From Clostridia bacterium (GTDB lineage: Bacteria > Bacillota > Clostridia > TANB77 > CAG-508), in NCBI GenBank assembly GCA_900770385.1, contig CAAGKK010000041.1, positions 67,822 to 131,821 of the forward strand: a stretch of 64,000 nt of DNA. Reading direction: 5' to 3'. A program made the translations under genes and the position numbers. Below are positions 25,028-32,077 of the stretch, one piece after another (the first letter of the stretch is position 1; each line of letters starts with the position of its first letter). A model generated the notes under the pieces. The model searched no databases, was not told the DNA's origin, and saw nothing but the letters and a program-made list of their open reading frames with translations.

Positions 25028-27214
25028 TTATTCATCGTCTTTATTATCTAAGTGTAATACTCTTTCTTTTATCTCTTGAGTTCTTCCTTTATTCCAAAAT
25101 TGACTTCCTATATATCCACAAGTTCTTCTAGCAACATTCAATGTATCATGGTTTCTATTTCCACAATTTGGACAATACCAATCTAAATTGTCATCTATTA
25201 ATATTTCTCCATCAAATCCACATTCTTGGCAATAATCTGATTTTGTGTTTAATTCTGCATACATAATGTTTTCATATATGAATTTTATAACCTCTATTAC
25301 TGCATCTATATTATTTTGTAAGTTAGGAGTTTCAATATATGATATAGCTCCACCAGGAGATAGTCTTTGAAATTCACTTTCTAACTTCAATTTTTTAAAT
25401 GCGTCTATTTCTTCAAATACAGGCACATGATAAGAGTTTGTTATATAGTTTCTATCTGTTATGCCTTTTATTGTACCAAATCTTTGTTTTAAACATTTAG
25501 CAAATTTGTATGTTGTACTTTCTATTGGAGTTCCATATACACTGTAATCTATTTTCTCTTGTCCTTTCCACTCTTGACATTTGTCATTTAATTTTTGCAT
25601 AACTTCAAGTCCAAATTCTTTTCCATCTCCATTATCTGTATGGCTGTGTCCAGTCATATATTTTACACACTCGTATAATCCAGCATATCCTAAAGATAAT
25701 GTTGAATATCCATCATGTAATAGTTTATGAATGCTTTCTCCCTTTTCTAATCTAGCTAAAGCACCATCTTGCCAAAGAATTGGAGCAACATCGCTTGTTG
25801 CTTTGCTTAGTCTTTCGTGTCTTGCTTTTAATGCTTTATGGCATAGTTCTAATCTTTGTTCATATATTTCCCAAAACTTATCTTTATCTTGTCCAGAAGA
25901 TAATGCAACATCTACTAAGTTTATTGTTACAACTCCTTGATTAAATCTACCATAATATTTTCCCTTTCCTTCAACATAATTTAATGCTTTAGAAGGGTTA
26001 CCTTGAGTTGTCCATGGAGTTAAAAAGCTTCTGCAACCCATGCATGGATATGCATCTCCTTCTCCCCATTGATTTATCTTAGTTTCTTTCATTATTTTTT
26101 CAGAAATATAATCAGGAACCATTCTCTTAGCTGTACATTTTGCAGCAAGTTTTGTTAAATACCAATATTTTGAACCTTCCTTTATATTATCTTCTTCCAA
26201 AACATATAAAAGCTTTGGAAACGCTGGTGTAATATAAACACCTTTTGAATTTTTAAATCCTAAAATTCTCTGATTTAAAAATTCTTCTATAATCATTGCT
26301 AATTCATCTTTATATTCATCTGTTTCACCTAAGTACATGCAAACAGATAAGAAAGGTGCTTGTCCGTTTGTATTTGTCATAGAATTTACTTGATAATTAA
26401 ATGTTTGAACACCGTCAGAAACTTCTTTTTTTGTATCTTCCATAGCAAATTTTTTACATTGTTCATCAGATAAATTTCTTTTTTTATATTTAGCGAAAAA
26501 TTTATTATAACTATCTCTTACAAAAGGGGCTAAATGTGATAATGTTACTGTACAACCACCATAACTTGATGAAGTAACTGCTAGAATAATTTGTGTTGCA
26601 ATAGTCATTGCTGTTAAAAATCTATGAGGTTTTTCAATCATAACGCCATTAATAAGTGTACCATTTTGCAACATATCCTCTAAATTTACTAACTCGCAAT
26701 TGTGTAAAGCATTTTGGCTAAAATAGTCCATATCATGAAAATGAATTATTCCTTCATCATGAGCTTTTACAACATCTTCAGGTAATAAAAATCTTCTAGC
26801 AATATCTGTACTAGTTATACCTGCTAAATAATCTCTTTGAGTAGTTACTACTTTAGCATTTTTATTTGAATTTTCAGTATTCCAATATTCACTTTCACCA
26901 TCTATTAATTCTTTAATAGATTGATCAGTTGTATTAGCTTTTCTAACTAATTCTCTAGTATAACGATATGTAATATATTTTTTAGCAAGATTATATTTTT
27001 CAAATTCCATTAATTTTTGTTCAATAATATCTTGTATATCTTCTACTAATAATCTTGGTTTTTTTAAGTCTTCAATATAATTAATTATTTCTTTTATTTG
27101 GTCTTTTGAAACCCTTTCTCTTTTTGATACTTCTTCATTTGCTTTGCTTATTGCTATTCTGATTTTTTCTGGATCATAATCAACTATTGTTCCATCTCTT
27201 TTTATAATTTTCAT
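25028..27214 (-). CDS. nrdD: anaerobic ribonucleoside-triphosphate reductase
   Basis: Class III ribonucleotide reductase, the oxygen-sensitive enzyme making dNTPs. Residues 1-90 are an ATP-cone (KIIKRDGTIVDYDPEKIRI). The barrel carries the NCELVNLEDMLQNGTLI strand and the active-site loop DAYPCMGCRSFLTPW with the thiyl Cys. The C-terminus has a zinc ribbon (CQECG near 662 and CPNCG near 681) and the glycyl radical motif RRTCGYIGSQFW with Gly near residue 700. At 728 residues it is full length. A Crp/Fnr-type palindrome sits about 40 bases before its likely transcription start. Confidence 0.97.
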   Translation of the reverse strand: MKIIKRDGTIVDYDPEKIRIAISKANEEVSKRERVSKDQIKEIINYIEDLKKPRLLVEDIQDIIEQKLMEFEKYNLAKKYITYRYTRELVRKANTTDQSIKELIDGESEYWNTENSNKNAKVVTTQRDYLAGITSTDIARRFLLPEDVVKAHDEGIIHFHDMDYFSQNALHNCELVNLEDMLQNGTLINGVMIEKPHRFLTAMTIATQIILAVTSSSYGGCTVTLSHLAPFVRDSYNKFFAKYKKRNLSDEQCKKFAMEDTKKEVSDGVQTFNYQVNSMTNTNGQAPFLSVCMYLGETDEYKDELAMIIEEFLNQRILGFKNSKGVYITPAFPKLLYVLEEDNIKEGSKYWYLTKLAAKCTAKRMVPDYISEKIMKETKINQWGEGDAYPCMGCRSFLTPWTTQGNPSKALNYVEGKGKYYGRFNQGVVTINLVDVALSSGQDKDKFWEIYEQRLELCHKALKARHERLSKATSDVAPILWQDGALARLEKGESIHKLLHDGYSTLSLGYAGLYECVKYMTGHSHTDNGDGKEFGLEVMQKLNDKCQEWKGQEKIDYSVYGTPIESTTYKFAKCLKQRFGTIKGITDRNYITNSYHVPVFEEIDAFKKLKLESEFQRLSPGGAISYIETPNLQNNIDAVIEVIKFIYENIMYAELNTKSDYCQECGFDGEILIDDNLDWYCPNCGNRNHDTLNVARRTCGYIGSQFWNKGRTQEIKERVLHLDNKDDE

Positions 27215-27245
27215 TTTACTGAACCCCCTTAATGTTTATGCAATA

Positions 27246-27293
27246 ATTATATCTCAAAAAAAAAGATAAAAAAGTTGCAAATGCAACTTTTTT
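27246..27293 (-). promoter_or_regulatory. nrdD promoter with Crp/Fnr-type palindrome
   Basis: On the minus strand a -10 TATAAT lies at 27251-27246 with no good -35. A perfect palindrome with core GTTGCA-AA-TGCAAC extends over 27268-27293, centred near 27280.5, about 40 bases upstream of the expected start. That is the classical class II activator position for Crp/Fnr proteins. The same core occurs at 27481-27494. The A/T flanks also make it a potential hairpin terminator, an alternative reading. Confidence 0.65.
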
Positions 27294-27480
27294 GCTTTTT
27301 TCTTTGTTTTGCCTAAAAAACTAATAAAATACTAGTAACATCAATGCTTATAACCAATATTACATTTATATTACAAAAATCAAACATTTTTTTTACAAAT
27401 TACTACAAAATTATTTTATTGATATTTCAATAAAATAATTAATTTTCTAATAAATGTAATTTTATTTTTTATGTTATCTT

Positions 27481-27517
27481 GTTGCAAATGCAACTTTTAT
27501 AGTGTATAATAATATAA
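27481..27517 (+). promoter_or_regulatory. crp-gene promoter overlapped by the same palindrome
   Basis: -35 TTGCAA (27482-27487), 17-base spacer and -10 TATAAT (27505-27510) precede the Crp/Fnr gene. The core GTTGCAAATGCAAC (27481-27494) covers the -35, a position expected for autorepression. Confidence 0.7.
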
Positions 27518-27539
27518 AATTTATTAAAGGTGATATATA

Positions 27540-28172
27540 ATGAAAAACGATTTTAGTATTGAAAATTTTTCACAAAAGTTATTAACTTCTTGTGAAAGAG
27601 TTCAATTAAAAACTTTTGAAAAAAATGAAATTATAACTACTTATATTGTAAATAGAAATCAAGTTTGTATAGTTCTAGAAGGATGTGCAGATTTAATGAG
27701 ATATGATTTCAATGGAAATCAAACTGTAGTTGAAAAATTTAATAAATTTGATGTCTTTGGAGAAATATTTTATAAGATAAATACCAATAATGAACTTTTT
27801 GTTATAGCAAAAGAAAAATCTAAAATATTACTTTTTAACTATGACATATTTGAAAAAAAGTGTAAGAAAAACTGTAAAATGCATGAAGAATTAGTTATAG
27901 GATTGCCTAATTTAGTATTAAGCAAAGTATCTGATTTAAATTTAAGAATAGAATTATTATCTAAAAAAACAATAAGAGATAAATTGATTTCTTACTTTAG
28001 AATTCTTTCAGAGAAAAATTTTAGCAAAACATTTACATTACCTTTTAGTTTAACAGACTTAGCAGATTATTTAAGTGTAGACAGAAGTGCGATGATGAGA
28101 GAATTAAAAAGTTTAAAAAATGAAGGTTTCATAAAAAAATCTGATAAAAATAAAATAACTTTATTAAGTTAA
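27540..28172 (+). CDS. Crp/Fnr-family transcription regulator
   Basis: A 210-residue regulator. Residues about 15-125 form the cyclic-nucleotide-binding-like beta-roll (VCIVLEGCADLMRYDFNG, FDVFGEIFYK), followed by a long dimer helix and a C-terminal winged HTH near 155-205 (SLTDLADYLSVDRSAMMRELKSL). Several Cys residues occur, including a KKCKKNCK cluster near residue 108-114, but no clear Fnr-type N-terminal Fe-S set. It is divergent from nrdD, with a shared palindrome in front of each gene, so control of anaerobic nucleotide reduction plus autoregulation is inferred. The effector is unknown. Confidence 0.85.
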   Translation: MKNDFSIENFSQKLLTSCERVQLKTFEKNEIITTYIVNRNQVCIVLEGCADLMRYDFNGNQTVVEKFNKFDVFGEIFYKINTNNELFVIAKEKSKILLFNYDIFEKKCKKNCKMHEELVIGLPNLVLSKVSDLNLRIELLSKKTIRDKLISYFRILSEKNFSKTFTLPFSLTDLADYLSVDRSAMMRELKSLKNEGFIKKSDKNKITLLS

Positions 28173-28233
28173 ATTGTAATTTATATGTATTTGGTATTTG
28201 GATTTTTGTATTTGGTTACACAATATATTATAT

Positions 28234-28266
28234 GGTCGGACATATGGTTCCGTCCCTACATATAAT
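28234..28266. repeat. short GC-rich intergenic repeat (copy 3, reduced)
   Basis: Imperfect hairpin GGTCGGACATATGGTTCCGT followed by CCCTACATATA, the same CCCTACATAT end as the copy at 37300. It lies between the Crp/Fnr gene and the DUF368 gene. Confidence 0.65.
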
Positions 28267-28380
28267 TTAATTAATATTGAATATCTAATAGTTAATAAAT
28301 AATTAATATTCCACACATAAATTAAAAATATTGTTCTAAATAGAAAATTATATAATATACTCCAATTAGGTGATATATAT

Positions 28381-29191
28381 ATGCAATTTTTATTTAATTT
28401 TATAAAAGGTTCACTAATTGGTGTTGGAGCAATTTTGCCAGGAATCAGCAGTGGTGTTATTTGTATGGCATTAGGAATATATGAAAAATTAATAGATTGC
28501 ATATTAGGATTTTTTAAAGATATAAAGAAAAACATAAAGTATCTATTCCCTATTGGCTTAGGGGCATTGGTTAGTTGTGTATTATTTAGTAATGTATTAG
28601 TATACTTTTTTAATACAATACCAATGCAAACTAAGTCTTTATTTATTGGATTATTACTTGGAAGTATATATGTTTTATATTGTAAAGAAGTAAAAGATAA
28701 TATATCAAAAACAAAATTAAAAATTTCGGATTATATCATTTTTATTATTTGTTTAATCATTGGTATTGCATTAATTCTTTTTGAAAATAATGTTGTTTAT
28801 GGCAATGGTTATTATCCTAATGAATATAGCTTCTTATTTTTAGTTTTAAGCGGTTTTTTTATGAGTTTTGGAATTATTATACCTCGGAGTAAGTAGTACT
28901 GTTATTTTGATGATTTTAGGCGTTTATAACACATATATAAGTGCTGTTTCAATTGTAAATATGAATGTTATATTACCTATGATTATTGGTGTAATAATTG
29001 GATCTATATTTTTAATGAAATTAATAAAAATCTTATTAATTAACTTTCATACTAAAACGATGCTTGGAATAATTGGTTTTAGTATAGGAAGTTTACTTAT
29101 CTTATACCCTAATTATTCATTTAATATAGAGAGTTTAATTTCAATTGTCCTATTAATTTTAGGTTTGATAATTGGGAAAAATATAAAATAA
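28381..29191 (+). CDS. DUF368 membrane protein, needs +1 shift at CGG 28885
   Basis: A polytopic membrane protein of the DUF368 family. Frame 0 encodes 168 residues ending FFMSFGIIIP, then meets CGG at 28885-28887 and stops at 28896. Skipping C28885 continues as GVSSTVILMILGVYN through further membrane helices to 29191, about 269 residues in total. The family has two internal repeats, and the first repeat here, ILPGISSGVICMALGIY, aligns without gaps to the restored second repeat IIPGVSSTVILMILGVY, so the shift position is exact. Function of the family is not settled; it has been linked to polyprenyl-phosphate lipid handling. Confidence 0.82.
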
Positions 29192-29194
29192 AAG

Positions 29195-29219
29195 AGCGGA
29201 TTATTATTTCCGCTTTTTT
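29195..29219 (+). terminator. intrinsic terminator, AGCGGA type
   Basis: AGCGGA (29195-29200) pairs with TCCGCT (29209-29214), followed by six T. It separates the converging DUF368 and U32 genes. Confidence 0.85.
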
Positions 29220-30455
29220 CTATGCTTTTTTTCTTCTTATAATCCAATTTTTTTCGCATCTTATTGGTAAATGCATTTTTACAGTTTGTCCTTGCTTTCC
29301 AGGGTTTACACAATCTATTTCTTCATTTGTTTCAGAATCCCATAACATATTTATTTTAAATACATAATTATCTATGGATCCTGGAATAAGAATCTCTAAG
29401 GTATCTCCTACTTTTAATTTATTTCTAATTTCAATCAAAGATTTATCTTCAGAATATTCTAATACTTTTCCACCAAATTCATATTCTAAATTATATTGTT
29501 TTCCTTCATATTCTTGAAAATCTTTGTTTGCTCTATCATTAAAGTAAAAAGTAGTTAATCCTCTTGTTTTAGTTTTTTCTAATTCTTTTAAATATTTTTT
29601 GTAATCATATTTATTAGGATTTTTTAGATAATCATCTATAGCTGCTCGGTATGTATTAATAACAGATGCTAAATAATATTCTGTTTTTAATCTTCCCTCT
29701 ATTTTTAAACTATTAACACCCATTTCAATTATTTCTGGAATTTCCTTAATCAAACATAAATCTTTTGATGAAAAAATATAAGTACCATGTTCATCATCTT
29801 CTATAGGCATTAAATTTCCAGGATTATTTTTTTCTTCGGCATATATATTATATGCCCATCTACAACTTTGAGCACAATCGCCCAGATTTGCACTTCTAGA
29901 AGCTAAAAAATCACTTAAGAAGCATCTTCCTGAATATCCAAAGCAAATTGCTCCATGTATAAAAATTTCAGTTTCTAAACTATCAGGAGTTTTATCTATT
30001 ATTTCTTTTATTTGTTCCTTATTAAGCTCTCTACCAAGTATTACTCTTTTTGCGCCATTTTTATACCAAAAATTAGCATTATGATAGCTTACAATATTTG
30101 CTTGAGTACTAATATGAATATCAATACTTGGAGCATATTCTTTAAATATTTCAACAACTCCCCCATCAGATATAATAGCACCATCCACATTAATCTTTTC
30201 TAATTTTTTAGCTTGATTTATAACTTCATCATACTTTTCATCAAATGCAAAAATGTTTACAGCAGCATATACTTTTTTTCCTAAAGAATGTGCATATTTT
30301 ATAGTCTTTTCTAGTTCATTGTCATCAACAGAAACTCTACTTCTTAAAGACAATGAAGATGTTCCCATGTATACTGCATCTGCTCCATATAAAAATGCAA
30401 TTTTTGCCTTTTCAAATGAACCTGCTGGTGCTAACAATTCTACTTTATTTCTCAT
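29220..30455 (-). CDS. trhP: U32-family protein, TrhP-like tRNA hydroxylation enzyme
   Basis: A 411-residue peptidase-U32-family protein. The start VELLAPAGSFEKAKIAFLYGAD, then ADAVYMGTSSLSLR, the HGAICFGYSGRCFLSD motif and the DCAQSCRW motif supply four Cys for an iron-sulfur cluster. In Bacillus, TrhP (YrrN/YrrO) hydroxylates the wobble uridine U34 using prephenate, and lies next to the methyltransferase trmR; the same partner is found here at 31192. The start codon overlaps the stop of the RelA/SpoT-like gene by 4 bases. Whether it is one of two subunits or acts alone is unknown; no second U32 gene is nearby. Confidence 0.82.
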   Translation of the reverse strand: MRNKVELLAPAGSFEKAKIAFLYGADAVYMGTSSLSLRSRVSVDDNELEKTIKYAHSLGKKVYAAVNIFAFDEKYDEVINQAKKLEKINVDGAIISDGGVVEIFKEYAPSIDIHISTQANIVSYHNANFWYKNGAKRVILGRELNKEQIKEIIDKTPDSLETEIFIHGAICFGYSGRCFLSDFLASRSANLGDCAQSCRWAYNIYAEEKNNPGNLMPIEDDEHGTYIFSSKDLCLIKEIPEIIEMGVNSLKIEGRLKTEYYLASVINTYRAAIDDYLKNPNKYDYKKYLKELEKTKTRGLTTFYFNDRANKDFQEYEGKQYNLEYEFGGKVLEYSEDKSLIEIRNKLKVGDTLEILIPGSIDNYVFKINMLWDSETNEEIDCVNPGKQGQTVKMHLPIRCEKNWIIRRKKA

Positions 30456-31189
30456 TTATTTTCTCCTAATATTTTTTTATCTTTTTCTGGTTCTTTTATA
30501 GTTGTAACATCTATAAATGGATATAATCTTTGTATTATTTCTTTATATTCTAGTTCATAAAATCCATTCTCTCTAGAAACCCACATTCTTGGAATTTGTT
30601 TTCCAATTATTAATGCTTCTTTTTCTAGTTTACACTGAATTTCTGCTTTATTTACATTTTTGTAATCATGATGACTAGCTTCTGGATTTAATTCAACTGC
30701 TATTGTTTTAAATTGACATTCAACTGCCGGAACATCCTGTTCTAATAAATTCCAATCTCTAATAGTATCTTTTGCATCTTCTTTAGCAGAATATGATTCA
30801 TGCCATGCTTTATAACCATTTGGCTTATCATGAAATTTTGGTCTGGTACTTACAAAAACTTGTTCTAATTCATTTTTTATTTTATGAATTTCATCTTCAC
30901 TAGCACATATAATTTCAATACCAAATACATCATCTAAAATCTTGTTTTTTTCATTGTTATTTAATGCACTGTCGGTATCTTTTATTCTAGCTCTTATTTC
31001 AATAAATTGACTAATTTTTGCATGTTTTTTTAGACTATCTATTACATTATATACATAATCCATAAGTCTAAAAAAGCCTTGCTCTTGAGATGAGACGAAA
31101 TCTGAATATAAATTTTCTCTATTGATTTTTTCAACAATATCATTAGTTTTTTCAATTTCTTCACTGCTTATTTTATATTTATCAAGCAA
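30452..31189 (-). CDS. RelA/SpoT-like nucleotidyltransferase, divergent
   Basis: A 245-residue protein with the key motifs of the RelA/SpoT synthetase fold. RARIKDTDSAL (67-77) matches the ATP-binding RxKxxxS element, LDDVFGIEII (85-94) matches the DxxGxR motif with Glu in place of Arg, NGYKAWHESY (124-133) matches GYxxxH, and VECQFKT (156-162) matches the VExQxRT catalytic Glu. Helices precede the domain; no HD hydrolase, TGS or ACT part is present. It could make (p)ppGpp or modify another substrate such as tRNA ends, as some toxic small alarmone synthetases do. It lies between trmR and trhP with 2-base spacing and a 4-base overlap. Confidence 0.75.
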   Translation of the reverse strand: MLDKYKISSEEIEKTNDIVEKINRENLYSDFVSSQEQGFFRLMDYVYNVIDSLKKHAKISQFIEIRARIKDTDSALNNNEKNKILDDVFGIEIICASEDEIHKIKNELEQVFVSTRPKFHDKPNGYKAWHESYSAKEDAKDTIRDWNLLEQDVPAVECQFKTIAVELNPEASHHDYKNVNKAEIQCKLEKEALIIGKQIPRMWVSRENGFYELEYKEIIQRLYPFIDVTTIKEPEKDKKILGENK

Positions 31190-31191
31190 TA

Positions 31192-31782
31192 CTAATCTCT
31201 CCTTTTTGTTACAGCTAATCCGTCTCCTATATCTAGAATTTTTGTTTCTAAATTTGGATCTTCTGTAGACTCTCTTATATATTCTCTTAAATTTCTTACA
31301 GCTGTTCTTTGTTTATGCTTATTATAATCACTCATAACATATCCTTTATAAAGTATGTTATCTGCTAATATTATACCATCATTATTTAACATGCGTAAAG
31401 CTTGTTCTAAAAAGAAAGGATATTTTCCTTTGGCAGCATCTATAAAAACCATGTCATATTTTGTATTAAGTTTAGGTAAAATATCAACAGCGTCACCAAA
31501 TATTATATTTACTTTTTCATTTACCTCTGCTTTAATTATATTCTCTTTTGCTTCTAATATTCTTTGTTTGTCCCTTTCTATTGTATCTATTTTACCGTCT
31601 TCTTGCAAAAATTCTGTAAAGCAAATTGCAGAATAGCCAACAGCAGTACCTATTTCTAGTATACTGCTTATTTTTTTGTTATTATATAATTTATAAATAT
31701 ATTCTAATGTATCATCCATTATAATTGGTATATGTTCTTCTATAGCTTTTTGTTTTATTTCTAATAGTGCTATTTTATTCAC
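31192..31782 (-). CDS. trmR: SAM-dependent O-methyltransferase, TrmR-like
   Basis: A 196-residue class I methyltransferase of the caffeoyl-CoA/YrrM type. The SAM site is ILEIGTAVGYSAICF near residue 38, followed by TIERDKQRILEAKENI, DMVFIDAAKGKYPFF (catalytic metal-binding Asp) and ILADNILYKG. Bacillus TrmR (YrrM) methylates 5-hydroxyuridine at tRNA position 34 to 5-methoxyuridine and is encoded next to the hydroxylation genes; the U32 gene two positions downstream supports the same pathway here. Confidence 0.82.
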   Translation of the reverse strand: MNKIALLEIKQKAIEEHIPIIMDDTLEYIYKLYNNKKISSILEIGTAVGYSAICFTEFLQEDGKIDTIERDKQRILEAKENIIKAEVNEKVNIIFGDAVDILPKLNTKYDMVFIDAAKGKYPFFLEQALRMLNNDGIILADNILYKGYVMSDYNKHKQRTAVRNLREYIRESTEDPNLETKILDIGDGLAVTKRRD

Positions 31783-31787
31783 GATTT

Positions 31788-32069
31788 TTACCTTTCTTCT
31801 CTTTCAAAATGGTAATCGACATATGTTTCAAAAAAACTTTTTACGGTTGAATTTGTATATGTTTTCAATAGATATGAGATAATTTCTTCTTTGCTATGGT
31901 GGTCTCTTATCATTCTTTTTATATCTTCATGTATTCTTTTTCGTTCTATGCTGTCGAGGCTCGTAGGAATTTTATAAGATTCAGAGATTCCAATTTCAGT
32001 ATATCCTCCACCTTTATAAGAAGATGTTTTATTTAATCTTTCAACTCCTGATTTTAAATATGTTTTCAT
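31788..32069 (-). CDS. small conserved-looking protein of unknown function
   Basis: A 93-residue, mixed-charge soluble protein with no signal or membrane segment. The N-terminal third is Gly/Ser/Tyr-rich (NKTSSYKGGGYTEIGISESY) and the rest looks helical (IHEDIKRMIRDHHSKEEII). It sits 8 bases after typA and 5 bases before trmR, tightly within the operon, so it is likely a real gene connected with translation. I do not recognise it. Confidence 0.65.
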   Translation of the reverse strand: MKTYLKSGVERLNKTSSYKGGGYTEIGISESYKIPTSLDSIERKRIHEDIKRMIRDHHSKEEIISYLLKTYTNSTVKSFFETYVDYHFEREER

Positions 32070-32077
32070 TTTTCCTC

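Noticed and set aside
28164..28535. Minus-strand frame with a YVGTEPYVRP peptide
   Set aside because: It is a translation of the GC-rich intergenic repeat and antisense to DUF368; the same peptide type appears at 37175-37369 from the other repeat copy.
28868..29191. Second half of DUF368 as a separate gene
   Set aside because: No start signal and the frame begins inside the first half; the internal repeat shows one continuous protein.
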